Below, in pieces: positions 43,896 through 52,430 of a stretch of DNA of 64,000 nt. Made by a program: the position numbers and the translations under genes. Position 1 is the first letter of the stretch; the number at the start of each line of letters is the position of its first letter. The stretch comes from Streptomyces sp. BK340 (GTDB lineage: Bacteria > Actinomycetota > Actinomycetes > Streptomycetales > Streptomycetaceae): assembly GCF_007827595.1 (NCBI RefSeq), contig NZ_VISR01000041.1:1-64000 (forward strand). Reading direction: 5' to 3'. The notes beneath the pieces were generated by a model. It made no database searches, was not told where the DNA came from, and saw nothing but the letters and a program-made list of their open reading frames with translations.

Positions 43896-44046
43896 GAACG
43901 CCCTCGCACCCGCGGGATGGTCCCAAGGCCAAGTCGCAGATCAGCAGCTCCCTGGGCTGCTTCCCGCACCCACAGGGATGGTCCGGTGTACGGCGCATGG
44001 CTCACCGCTGGCAACGACTGCTCCCCGCCCCCGCGGGGATGGTTCC
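43896..44046 (+). CRISPR. Three degenerate type I-E-like repeats, two 32-nt spacers
   Basis: Repeats at 43896-43924, 43957-43985 and 44018-44046 share the core CCCGC(A/C)CCCGCGGGGATGGT with decreasing decay from first to last; the third differs at about four of 29 positions from the repeat I remember for Streptomyces type I-E arrays. The ATGG of successive repeats lies exactly 61 bp apart twice, i.e. 29-nt repeat plus 32-nt spacer. Spacers are 43925-43956 and 43986-44017. No cas gene is in the window. It sits directly upstream of the TniQ gene. The orientation of the leader is unknown. Confidence 0.72.
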
Positions 44047-44079
44047 CGCCGGTGAGGCGCCGGCGGGAAGGTGAGGCGG

Positions 44080-45195
44080 TCAGTCGGTGGTTGGGGGTCG
44101 GTCGTCGAGGACGATGGTCGTCACGTCGCCGTTGGGGGAGCGCTCGGTGCGGGCGGTGGTGACGGCCTGGTGGGTGCGGGTGTGGATGGCGTGGGCGAGG
44201 GCCCAGCTGGCGAGGTCGTCGTCGGGGGGCTGGTCGAGGATGTGCTGGGTGGTGACCAGCACGGCGAGCAGGGAGCGGCCGGAGAGGTGGGTGTCGATCT
44301 GTCCGTCGTCGGTGTCGCCGATCCGGTCCGGCAGCCGGAAGTGGGCGTGGGTGAGGGACTTTTCCACCAGGAACGCCCAGGTGTCCTTGTGGCATATCAG
44401 CCGGGCGGAGGAGACGGCGGCCGCCGCCAGCAGCCCCCGCCGGTACTCCGCCTGCTGCTCACCGGGGCCCGAGGTGTCGCTGCTCGGCGTGCCGACAGGT
44501 CCGGCAGCTGCTGAGGGCGGCACCGTGGCCGGGTCGGGGCCCAGCACCGCAGGCTCCGGCTCCTCTCCTCGGTTAGCAGGCACGGATGCCAAGCCCTCTG
44601 CTTCGCCCGTTACTTCGGTAGCAGCGGCGGGAGCGGACGATATGCCGTCGAGGCCGCTCGGTGCGCGCTGCGCGCTAGGCCCGTCCACTCGTGAGGCCTG
44701 GTCGATGGGCTCGGGCGGATCGCGGAAGATGCGCTCGTCGGTATCGGTATCGGTATCGGTGGGCGGGGTGTCGGCGGCATCCGGTGCGTGCTGGTCGGGC
44801 ACGGGTGTGTCGTCCTTCCGCTCGTCGTCGAGGTCGGCCCCGGCCTCCAAGGCGGGCGCCTGCCGGATGGGGAGAACCTCCTCGGCCCCTCCCGGCGGGC
44901 TGGGAATGTGGGGTAGGCCCAGGGTGTGGGCCCAGGCCTGGGCGATCTCGCGGCGCAGGTCGTCGACAGCGGTGCGGACCTGGCCGAGGTCGCTGAGCAT
45001 GCGTTCCTGCCGGCGGCGCAGTTCGCGGTTCTCCTCCCGCACCCCGGTCGTGCTGTAGGTGACGTGCTCCAGGACCTTGCTGTGCCGGCTCTCCTGCACC
45101 TGGTGCAGCGCCGTGATCCCGGTATGAGGATCGGCGAGCATCCGGCGGATCTCGCCGAGCTCACCGATGATCTTCTCGATGTCCCGTCGTGCCAC
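44080..45195 (-). CDS. Coiled-coil plasmid protein of unknown function
   Basis: GTG at 45195 follows AAGGGAGAGC; 371 residues. The N-terminal ~110 residues form a coiled coil (ARRDIEKIIGELGEIRRMLA, REENRELRRRQERMLSDLGQ, VRTAVDDLRREIAQ). A disordered acidic/Pro/Thr linker follows (~120-250) with TDTDTDTD. The C-terminal ~110-residue domain reads YRRGLLAAAAVSSARLICHK, DTWAFLVEKSLTHAHFRLPD and SGRSLLAVLVTTQHILD. The domain layout recalls partition/KfrA-like or structural plasmid proteins, but I do not recognise the C-terminal family. It stands between the CRISPR-like repeats and the sigma operon. Confidence 0.62.
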   Translation of the reverse strand: MARRDIEKIIGELGEIRRMLADPHTGITALHQVQESRHSKVLEHVTYSTTGVREENRELRRRQERMLSDLGQVRTAVDDLRREIAQAWAHTLGLPHIPSPPGGAEEVLPIRQAPALEAGADLDDERKDDTPVPDQHAPDAADTPPTDTDTDTDERIFRDPPEPIDQASRVDGPSAQRAPSGLDGISSAPAAATEVTGEAEGLASVPANRGEEPEPAVLGPDPATVPPSAAAGPVGTPSSDTSGPGEQQAEYRRGLLAAAAVSSARLICHKDTWAFLVEKSLTHAHFRLPDRIGDTDDGQIDTHLSGRSLLAVLVTTQHILDQPPDDDLASWALAHAIHTRTHQAVTTARTERSPNGDVTTIVLDDRPPTTD

Positions 45196-45588
45196 GCGCT
45201 CTCCCTTCGCGATGACCGGGACATCCCTTTCCGTCCATCTGTGAACTGACGCCGCACTTTTCGGCCGTTTCGCGTATGCCGGACGTATCTGCGCCCGAAG
45301 ACGAGCGTCTCTCCCCAGGGCGCGGGCCGGTACGGCACGCAGCCGATGCGGAACCGATTTCGCCCGCCGTACCGCTGTGAACTGCGGAAACGATGTGGCA
45401 GGGCTGCGAGGAGGGGGAGTTGAGAAAAAACTTCGCCTCCGGCATCCGGATCCGGGCCCCAGTGGCGTGTAAGGGGTGAGGGCCTCGGCCTTCACCAACG
45501 AGTTCGTCTCTACTGGGAGGCCTGGTCGACGACTTGGTCGTACTGGGCAGGAGCGGGCGGGGTTCCCCTGCTGCTTCTGCTGTTCTCC
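45196..45588. other. Divergent promoter region
   Basis: This 393-bp gap lies between the coiled-coil gene (minus) and the sigma operon (plus). The plus frame of the 73-residue gene is open from 45481 and would encode a hydrophobic stretch (GVPLLLLLFSV) ahead of it, so the true start of that gene could lie here. No clear promoter motif was identified. Confidence 0.4.
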
Positions 45589-45810
45589 GTGATGCGCCGC
45601 ACCCGGGGCGTCACGGAGATGCTTGTAAAGGCGCATATCGAGACCCGGACGGAGCGCGAGCAGCGCGCCACCATGGTCGCGATGGCGCAGGCCCTGCCCG
45701 ACGGCGGCGCCGCCGCCCGTTTCGAGCAGGGCCGGCCGGCCTGGCTGTTCCGCAAGGACCTGGCCGACCCGGCCGGGCACCGGGCCATCGCCACGCGGGA
45801 GGCTGCGTGA
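45589..45810 (+). CDS. Small protein preceding the ECF sigma gene
   Basis: GTG at 45589 gives 73 residues; an internal ATG (45622) begins LVKAHIETRTEREQRATMV. The frame upstream to 45481 encodes a hydrophobic stretch, so the native protein may be a longer membrane-anchored one. Its stop overlaps the sigma-factor GTG by four bases, pointing to translational coupling. The position before an ECF sigma factor is that of a sensor or accessory protein, but there is no zinc-binding anti-sigma motif. Function unknown. Confidence 0.5.
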   Translation: MMRRTRGVTEMLVKAHIETRTEREQRATMVAMAQALPDGGAAARFEQGRPAWLFRKDLADPAGHRAIATREAA

Positions 45811-46331
45811 GTGAGGCCGCACCGGGAGCGGACTTCGAGTCCTTCGTTCTCGAGACCATCGAGGCGTTCTCCCGACTGGCCCGGGTCGAGGCGGGCGACC
45901 TGCACAGCGCGGAAGACGCTGTGCAGGACGTCTACCTGAACATGTACCGGCGGTGGGCGACGATCTCTGCACAGGAGGGGTCGCTCACCGCCTACGGCCG
46001 CACCGCAGTGAAACGGGCGGTCATCGACCAGTTCCGTCGGAACAAGCGGATGGTCACGGTGCCGGTTCATGAACTGCCCGAGACTGAATCCGGCATCGGC
46101 ATCCCCGAGGCCGCCTACGAAATGATTAAGGAAGGAATCGGCGAACTCGTCGCCAGTCTTCCTGAACGGCAGTGCGAGGTCATCACTCTGTGTGTTCTGC
46201 AGGACCTCAGCCCTGCAGTGGTTGCGCAGCGCCTCCAGATAAAGGAGGAGTCGGTGAAGCGCTACATCAAAGCCGCCGCCAACAACCTGAAGAAGTCCAT
46301 CAACGAGCACAGCGAGGAGGCCACCGCATGA
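45807..46331 (+). CDS. ECF-type RNA polymerase sigma factor
   Basis: GTG at 45807; 174 residues. Region 2 reads DLHSAEDAVQDVYLNMYRRW (-10 recognition) and AYGRTAVKRAVIDQFRRNKR; region 4 has SLPERQCEVITLCVLQDLSP then VVAQRLQIKEESVKRYIKAA (HTH for -35). The SigE/SigW-type layout, with regions 2 and 4 only, is complete. It is coupled by overlap to both neighbours (GTGA upstream, ATGA downstream), so the three genes form one operon. The downstream protein may be its regulator or target. Confidence 0.85.
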   Translation: MSEAAPGADFESFVLETIEAFSRLARVEAGDLHSAEDAVQDVYLNMYRRWATISAQEGSLTAYGRTAVKRAVIDQFRRNKRMVTVPVHELPETESGIGIPEAAYEMIKEGIGELVASLPERQCEVITLCVLQDLSPAVVAQRLQIKEESVKRYIKAAANNLKKSINEHSEEATA

Positions 46332-46975
46332 CATACCTGTCCGCTTGGACGCACCAGCCCGAGGAGCGGGGAACCGTCCGGCTCCTCGCCCTCTGGCTCC
46401 TGCTCGAAGGATCTGAGCAGGCATTTTCCAAGGGTTCTCGGATCAGCGAGGACCCTGTCCAGGCGGAGGGGGGCCAGCCTTCGGGCTGGCCCCCGGCCCC
46501 CGCCCCCTGCCTGGAAGACCAGGGAAACGGAAATCATCGAATCGGCGCGGTCCGTGAACTACGCACTCTCCTGAAAAGGGAAATCGATGATTCCGCGACG
46601 CCACAGGAAACACGGCGCGTAGCAGAAATCCTTGAGTTCCTAGACAGGGATAATTTGGCGCGAAGCTGGTGGGAAAGGGCGGCTCTCAAGGGTGACGAGG
46701 ATGCGCGGGACTATCTTCGTATCCTCGATGTTGAGAGCGAAGAAGAACTATCCGCATGCTGTGGGCGCGGGAAAGAACACGCTGAGGAAGCTTTCAGATC
46801 ATTCGTGAGTGGCTTTGCATGCCGGTCGGCCGGTATTCGCGTAGCCGCAGACAGGGTCGATTGGGCTTTGGGGGAAGCCGGAGTCGGGCTGTCTGAAGCA
46901 ACGCAAGCTCTCGTGCGTGAGATTGAGGACTTCCTGGCGCACTTGGACCACACCACCGGCGGGCCGCGGTGCTGA
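46328..46975 (+). CDS. Hypothetical helical protein coupled to sigma factor
   Basis: ATG at 46328 overlaps the sigma stop (ATGA); 215 residues. The N-terminal ~80 residues are variable and Pro-rich. Then VRELRTLLKREIDDSATPQE and TRRVAEILEFLDRDNLARSW, and WWERAALKGDEDARDYLRIL, a TPR/Sel1-like single repeat, follow. The C-terminus is helical and acidic (ALVREIEDFLAHLDHTTGGP). Third-position composition is less GC-biased than in its neighbours. It may be a cytosolic partner of the sigma factor; no transmembrane or zinc motif exists. Confidence 0.55.
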   Translation: MTYLSAWTHQPEERGTVRLLALWLLLEGSEQAFSKGSRISEDPVQAEGGQPSGWPPAPAPCLEDQGNGNHRIGAVRELRTLLKREIDDSATPQETRRVAEILEFLDRDNLARSWWERAALKGDEDARDYLRILDVESEEELSACCGRGKEHAEEAFRSFVSGFACRSAGIRVAADRVDWALGEAGVGLSEATQALVREIEDFLAHLDHTTGGPRC

Positions 46976-47068
46976 CACGACAGCGCGCCGCGCGCCCACA
47001 GATGGGAGAGTCTTTGTAGACCAGCCTCCATGAAGCCTTCACGTGAGAAGGCCGGACGACTCGTTGAA

Positions 47069-47108
47069 GTGGCGGCCGATCCCCACCCGCGTGGGGGTCG
47101 GCCGCCAC
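47069..47108. terminator. Long hairpin, probable terminator of sigma operon
   Basis: An 18-bp stem (47069-47086 with 47091-47108, one T:G position) around a CCGC loop, core GTGGCGGCCGA / TCGGCCGCCAC. It lies 94 bp after the 215-residue gene. The surrounding 46976-47496 gap contains no convincing gene. Confidence 0.65.
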
Positions 47109-47429
47109 TGCGTTACCCCAAAGCTCCGTAGCCGATTCACGGAGTCCTTCCGCCAGTCATGACTGGATCGAGCACTCGCCCCTGCATACGGGACACCAAC
47201 CCAGTCCGCGGTTGGTGCGACGTCAGCTGGGGGAGGTGCTACTGCGGACGCGGTACGACGTACATCCACCAGCATCGAAGCGTGCTGGCCGGCGTCGTGA
47301 GCCTCGCCCACTCCGTTTTCTACGCCGCTGCCGAGCCAGGGGCTTACCAAGCAACAACGACCGCCGGGCTCTTGCCGGCTGTTGCCAGTTCTAGCCGCCG
47401 CCCGGTTACACGAGATCAAGAAGTGAACG

Positions 47430-47496
47430 CTATCCGTACGTTCTTGGTACGCGAAATGTGCGCTTCACGCTAGGGTTGCGGGACTGGAGGTGCTGC
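47430..47496 (+). promoter_or_regulatory. tap-tpg leader with small inverted repeat
   Basis: CGTAC (47435-47439) and GTACG (47447-47451) form a short inverted repeat about 45 bp before the tap start; TAGGGT at 47471-47476 is a possible -10 box. GGAGG at 47486-47490 is the tap ribosome site. Confidence 0.35.
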
Positions 47497-49722
47497 ATGT
47501 CCGAGCTGTTCGACGCGGTCGACGCGCTCATCGCGTCCCGCTCCCCGTTGCCGCCCCCGGCGGAACGCAAGCGGCTGCGTCAGGCGCACGGCCTGACGCT
47601 GGACGAGGTGGCCGCCGCTTTGCAGGTGCGGCGGGCGACGGTCAGCGGCTGGGAGGCCGGTAAGACCGAGCCGCGGCCGCCGGAGCGCGACGCCTACGCC
47701 CGCATGCTCAAGCAGCTCGCCCAGCTCTACCCCGCAGGCGCTCCGGTGCCCCCTGAGGACACGGCGATCCCTGAGACGCCTGCCGTTGCGGCCGCTCCTG
47801 CGCCATCGGCAGTTGAACCGGCCCAAGCCCGCTCCGCACCCACAGGCCCGGCTGCGGAGCCCGCGAATACTGCACTTTGCCCCGCTGCCCCTGCCGCTGT
47901 ATCGCGTCCGGCGGCCACGACCCGGCCGACGTCGCGCCGTCCGGCCGTGCGGAAGGCTGCCCCCGCAGGTATGACGGAGGCCGGCACCGATCCGCGTTTC
48001 GAGAACGGCCCGCTTGCGGTCGTCGATGTCGACGCAGATGGTCAGGTGCGGGCGTACTGCGTCGGCGGCCTGGTCCTGGACGTAACCGCGAAGTCGCTTC
48101 CCGCGCTGGTGGAGTGGACATTGCGCGAAGGGCGGCTCGGTCAGCCGAAGTTGTCGGGGCCGGGCAAGGATGCCGACCCGCTGATCGTGCTGACCGGGGC
48201 CGCGTGCGAGCGTTACGGCCTGCCCATCACGCTCACCAAAGAGGAGCGCCTGGCCGGCCGGATCCCGGAGGGCCACAAGGTCATCAAGCAGCTGACGCGC
48301 GCCAACTGGCAGCTGACCAAGCGCGGGTTCGGGCCGTGGGCGAGGATCTACCGCCCCGCGCAGGGATCGGAGCGATCCTGTGTGCAGTTGTGCATCCCGT
48401 CGTGGGATGCGCTCGATGCCCGGCACTGGGCCGACGCTGCCCAGCTTCCGCCGGCCGAACTCGCGCGGCTCCTGGGCACCTATGCGGCCCGGGTGATGAC
48501 GCCGCGCGGCTCCACCGCTGTCACGGGTCTGGAGCTGATGACCGCCCTGCACCCGCCGACCCGCGCCTCCGAACCGGACGCGGACGGCAGGCGGCATTCC
48601 GAGCACAACCCCGGCTCGCTGGGCAAGGATCCGGTGGACTGCGCGCCGTGCGAGGCCCCCGACGGGCACCCGCTCCTCGCCGATCTGCCGCGTTTCCATC
48701 CCCGCACCCCGGCTGAGGTCCTGGTGGAGGAGGCGTATGACTGGGCGCGCCCGCTCACCGACGCCGAATGCCTGCGCCCTCATCTGGTGGGCATCGATGT
48801 GAACATGGCCTTCGCGGCCGGCGCGAACGGTCTCACGGTCGGCCTGGGCGCGCCGACGCACGTCAAGAACCCCGTCTTCGACGCGAAACTGCCCGGTTCC
48901 TGGCTCGTCGACCTCTCCCACGTCGACCTGTCCCGCGTGAAGGTCGGCAAGGACAAGTGGGCGGACCTGGACGCGAGCCTGCTGCCCGGTCCGTTCACGC
49001 CGAAGGGCGAGCGCCCGGAGGGGCCGGCCTGGTACGCGACGCCGACCGTGGCGTACGCGGTGGAGCTCGGCTACGACGTCACGCCGATCGAGGCGTACGT
49101 CCGCCACGACAACGGCCGTTACCTGGACGCCTGGTACAACCGGCTGCGCGACGCCTACCTCGCCACGATGGCCGACCTCGGCGTGCACGCCGACATGCCG
49201 CCGGCCGACTTCCTCGCGGCGATGGACGGCTACCGCCGGCGTGACCCTCAGCTGGCGATCGTGGTGTCCGCAATCAAGGCGACCGTGAAGGGCGGCATCG
49301 GCAAGCTGCGCGAGCGCCCGCGCGGGGAGGGCTGGAAGCCCGGGCAGCCCTGGCGGGCCCTTGCCCGACCGACGTGGCGCCCGGACATCCGCGCCGCGGT
49401 CATCTCCCGCACCCGGATCAACATGCACCGCAAGATCGTCAAGCACGCGGCGTTCACCGGGCAGTACCCGGTGGCCGTCCTCTCGGACTGCGCCGTCTAC
49501 GCGTCCGACGGGCCGTCGCCGCTGGACTTCCTGCCCTACCGGGACGGCAAGCCGCTGCCGGGCGGCTTCAAGCTCGGCATCAACCCGGGCCTGGTGAAGT
49601 GGGAGGGCACCCAGAGCGTGCTGTGGGGCGAAGGCGTCCGTGAGCAGTTCAACGCTCCGGAGCTCAACCTTGCCCGGTACATCAAGGACGGCACCGTCAC
49701 CGACGCCGACAACGGAGAGTAG
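47497..49722 (+). CDS. tap: Telomere-associated protein Tap
   Basis: ATG at 47497 (GGAGG seven bases upstream) gives 741 residues, the usual Tap size. Residues ~24-56 form an XRE HTH (RLRQAHGLTLDEVAAALQVR, RATVSGWEAGK). A Pro/Ala linker follows to ~165; the rest is the Tap core (FENGPLAVVDVDADGQVRAY, CVQLCIPSWDALDARHW, SAIKATVKGGIGKLRERPRG, YPVAVLSDCAVYASDG). Tap binds hairpins formed by the telomere 3' overhang and recruits Tpg to initiate end patching of linear Streptomyces replicons. The adjacent tpg confirms it. It lies ~14 kb from the palindromic right end, so this operon probably serves this replicon's telomeres. Confidence 0.9.
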   Translation: MSELFDAVDALIASRSPLPPPAERKRLRQAHGLTLDEVAAALQVRRATVSGWEAGKTEPRPPERDAYARMLKQLAQLYPAGAPVPPEDTAIPETPAVAAAPAPSAVEPAQARSAPTGPAAEPANTALCPAAPAAVSRPAATTRPTSRRPAVRKAAPAGMTEAGTDPRFENGPLAVVDVDADGQVRAYCVGGLVLDVTAKSLPALVEWTLREGRLGQPKLSGPGKDADPLIVLTGAACERYGLPITLTKEERLAGRIPEGHKVIKQLTRANWQLTKRGFGPWARIYRPAQGSERSCVQLCIPSWDALDARHWADAAQLPPAELARLLGTYAARVMTPRGSTAVTGLELMTALHPPTRASEPDADGRRHSEHNPGSLGKDPVDCAPCEAPDGHPLLADLPRFHPRTPAEVLVEEAYDWARPLTDAECLRPHLVGIDVNMAFAAGANGLTVGLGAPTHVKNPVFDAKLPGSWLVDLSHVDLSRVKVGKDKWADLDASLLPGPFTPKGERPEGPAWYATPTVAYAVELGYDVTPIEAYVRHDNGRYLDAWYNRLRDAYLATMADLGVHADMPPADFLAAMDGYRRRDPQLAIVVSAIKATVKGGIGKLRERPRGEGWKPGQPWRALARPTWRPDIRAAVISRTRINMHRKIVKHAAFTGQYPVAVLSDCAVYASDGPSPLDFLPYRDGKPLPGGFKLGINPGLVKWEGTQSVLWGEGVREQFNAPELNLARYIKDGTVTDADNGE

Positions 49723-49731
49723 GAGTAGGCG

Positions 49732-50289
49732 ATGAGCCTGTTCGGCGACGGCCTGAATACCGCGGTGCAGAAGGCGTTCACCCGCGCGGTGCCCAAGAGC
49801 GCGCCAGCGCAGATGCGCTACCTGGTCAAGCAGCTCAAGGGCACCAAAGCGGTCGCCCAGATGCTGCGCATCTCCCAGCGCACCGTCGAGCGGTACGTCA
49901 AGGACCAGATCAAAAAGCCCCGCCCGGACCTCGCCGCGCGCCTGGAGCGCGAGGTGAAGGCCCGCTGGCAGCCGCAGATCCGGGCCAAGGCCCGGCACAA
50001 GGCGGCGACCACCGACGGCATCGTCATCGATACCCGTGCCCGCATCGGCTACACGGCGCCGATCGGGACGACGGACGAGGACCGGCTCCGGCACCTGACG
50101 GTCGCCCTGCCGCCCCGCTACGCCGCCCGTCTCTTCGATGCCCAGGAACAGGGTGCCACCGACCAGGAGCTCCAGCAGATCGCCGCCGAAGCACTCAAGG
50201 AGGTGTACTTCCAGGACGGCGGCCGCCGCGCCGGCAGCCTGGAAGAGGTGCGCTTGACCGACATCGAGCACGTCGAGTTCGACCTGTAG
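49732..50289 (+). CDS. tpg: Telomere terminal protein Tpg
   Basis: ATG at 49732, nine bases after the tap stop with GGAG between; 185 residues, the canonical Tpg length. Conserved blocks: VPKSAPAQMRYLVKQLKGTK, VAQMLRISQRTVERYVKDQI (HTH), KKPRPDLAARLEREVK, then IDTRARIGYTAP, GTTDEDRLRHLTVALPPRYA, EALKEVYFQDGGRRAGSLEE and the final DIEHVEFDL. The protein is deoxynucleotidylated on a Thr (I recall Thr114, within GTT here) and caps 5' telomere ends. It is transcribed with tap. A divergent paralogue is at 2532. Confidence 0.93.
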   Translation: MSLFGDGLNTAVQKAFTRAVPKSAPAQMRYLVKQLKGTKAVAQMLRISQRTVERYVKDQIKKPRPDLAARLEREVKARWQPQIRAKARHKAATTDGIVIDTRARIGYTAPIGTTDEDRLRHLTVALPPRYAARLFDAQEQGATDQELQQIAAEALKEVYFQDGGRRAGSLEEVRLTDIEHVEFDL

Positions 50290-50567
50290 ACGTCCCTCGC
50301 CACCGGCGAGCCCGATCTCCATGGTGAGCCGGAGCAGGCTGGTTGAGAAGAGGATCAAGCCGACACGGTCCGGGTGGGGGCGTAGTTACGCTTGGGTGCG
50401 CTGTGCCGGGCGTCGCACTGCACATCCCTGAACTGCCGTCGTCTGCACTCCCGTCTGCACTCCAGCCGACATGGGTGAGTCCTGAAGCGCGGCGGCGACG
50501 GAGCCCCGCGCAGGTCCCGTCGCGGGGGACCGTCCCCATCTGTAATGGGCATTACGTGTCAGGTCGT

Positions 50568-52220
50568 TCAGGCGGGGAGCTGGGTGCCGAGGTAGCGGCG
50601 CGGCGGGTGGTTGCGGTCGATACGCATACGGATCTCGGCTTGGCCCTCTTGCTCCATCTGTTGCCTGGCTTCGGTGAGGTTCAGGATCTTGTCGACCGTC
50701 ACAACCTCGATGCAGGGGCCGAGCGGAAAAGCGTGATCGCCTATGGTGAAGGTCATCGACTCATGTGCGGCTGCCAGCCGGAAGTGGCTCTCCCTCGTTG
50801 CACGGTCGAGGACGTCACGGTGGATGGCGATCACGGAGACCGTAGTGCCGCGCAGGATGACTTCCTCACCGCGCAGCAGGGCCAGTACCTCTTTGACGTC
50901 CCGCGCGTCGCGCAGGCTGAAGTCGTCGGGGACTGGGAAGAACTGGCCTGTGCGCTGCTGAAGCGTGGCGAGGTCTGCAAAGGCGTTCGTCCAAGCTTCG
51001 GCCTCACCTTCACTCCAGCCCTCGGGCACGAGCTCGGTGCTGATGGCAGCATGCATCCGGTGCTGTTGCGAACCGGACAGCACAAGCTCCAGTATCCGCC
51101 CCGGTGCGGCCGCTGCGATCAGGCGCAGTGCGGGTACGACCGTCTGCGGGAGGAAGTTCTCTGGCGGTCTGATCGTGAGCTGCATGCCCCAGAGCTGCTG
51201 ACGCATGTCGTATCGCACGTGCGCCTGGATGCAACCGAGGATGTCCTGACCGAAGAGCGTGCCTCCGTCGGTCCCGTACACACGCTTGTCGAACCGTACC
51301 GGGAGTGACATCAGCGGTAGCCCGGAGTCGGGATGTAGAACGACCAGCTGTCCCGGAACCGGCGGCGCGATGTCTTCCCGGTGCGAGGCGAGGCGTATTG
51401 AATGCGGCGTGAACGTGCCGTTGATACCTAGCTCGGCCGGAGCGCTGACTGTCATAGACCCCAGGTTGGGCGCAGATAGCGTGACCTCGCCGCCGAACCG
51501 CATGGCTTCCTCGAACTGCTGCTGCCGCGCCTGGTCCTCGGCATCGTCAAGCAGGAACGTCACCTGCCCGGTGAACTGGATTGCTGACTCGGCACTGTCC
51601 GGAACGGGCTTGCGTACCAGTTCGATGGCTGTCTCCCCCCGGTCGCCGGCGGAGACTCGAACGCCGTAGTGCGGTGAGAGGTCCTGGGCACGACGGGAGA
51701 GCGTCTCGTAGCGCTCGATCAGGTCAGGGATCCCCCGTAGCATGCAGTCACGCTCGGCACGGGCTTCCACGATCCTATCCAGGATGTGAGTGTCGCTGTT
51801 GTGCAAGGCGTACCGGACGAGGTCGCCGTGAGCAGCGAAGTGAGCATCCAGCCAGCAGCGGCCGCGCCACTGTCGTACAAAGGGGAACTCAGCTCGTAGG
51901 CCATCGAACCAGACCTGCTCCGTGGGATTCGGGTCGATGGGCACCACAAGATCCCAGTGGTCTGGTTGCGACCGAGCCGTCGACACCAGCGATCGCTGTA
52001 CCTGGTCTCGGCGGCTCTTGGTCATGTGGCCGGTGAAGGACTTCACCTCGTAGTTGATCAGACGGTTGTCCGCGGTGTACTCGAACAGATCACGTCCACC
52101 GTCACCACCCGTTCCGTCGACCGCCTGAGCACGTGGATACAGGCGAAGGAGCAACATAGTCACCAGGGACTCACAGGCCTTTGGCTTCTTCGCCAACTCT
52201 TCCCAGGGCACTTCGACCAT
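50568..52220 (-). CDS. Restriction-endonuclease-like hypothetical protein
   Basis: The 550-residue product starts at ATG 52220 without a good ribosome site. Residues ~30-62 contain GTGGDGGRDLFEYTADNRLI then NYEVKSFTG: D40/D44, E58 and K60 match the Mrr-like/PD-(D/E)xK pattern (GGRD...ExK). Residues ~64-125 (RSQPDHWDLVVPIDPNPTEQ) fit the rest of the nuclease fold. The large C-terminal part is beta-rich with QFTGQVTFLLDDAEDQAR and GQLVVLHPDSGLPLMSLPVR, unlike known families I can name. It is a single gene next to tap-tpg. A restriction or anti-plasmid role is plausible but unproven. Confidence 0.62.
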   Translation of the reverse strand: MVEVPWEELAKKPKACESLVTMLLLRLYPRAQAVDGTGGDGGRDLFEYTADNRLINYEVKSFTGHMTKSRRDQVQRSLVSTARSQPDHWDLVVPIDPNPTEQVWFDGLRAEFPFVRQWRGRCWLDAHFAAHGDLVRYALHNSDTHILDRIVEARAERDCMLRGIPDLIERYETLSRRAQDLSPHYGVRVSAGDRGETAIELVRKPVPDSAESAIQFTGQVTFLLDDAEDQARQQQFEEAMRFGGEVTLSAPNLGSMTVSAPAELGINGTFTPHSIRLASHREDIAPPVPGQLVVLHPDSGLPLMSLPVRFDKRVYGTDGGTLFGQDILGCIQAHVRYDMRQQLWGMQLTIRPPENFLPQTVVPALRLIAAAAPGRILELVLSGSQQHRMHAAISTELVPEGWSEGEAEAWTNAFADLATLQQRTGQFFPVPDDFSLRDARDVKEVLALLRGEEVILRGTTVSVIAIHRDVLDRATRESHFRLAAAHESMTFTIGDHAFPLGPCIEVVTVDKILNLTEARQQMEQEGQAEIRMRIDRNHPPRRYLGTQLPA

Positions 52221-52430
52221 GCTTCAACGGTAAGGGCATGTACTGACACGCCATCCTGTCGTCGTTCCATCCACTGCACGGCGGATCGTGGCACGCGGCC
52301 GCCAGAGATAGCCCGGCCCCGCCTGAGGACAGCACCGGCGCCGCACGGGCGGCCGCAGGCGCTACCTCACCACCCGCCTCCGCAAGATCGCCCCTGGCGT
52401 CCGGCACGACTATGTCGAGTCCCTGCTTGG

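Noticed and set aside
43800..43925. Coding remnant upstream of the first CRISPR-like repeat (frame with YELFTALGLPGQPPRHPREF)
   Set aside because: It reads like protein, but no cas or other family could be recognised and there is no start, so it was not called as a gene.
47470..50358. 962-codon minus-strand frame
   Set aside because: Antisense shadow of tap and tpg, both of which have family-level motifs and ribosome sites.
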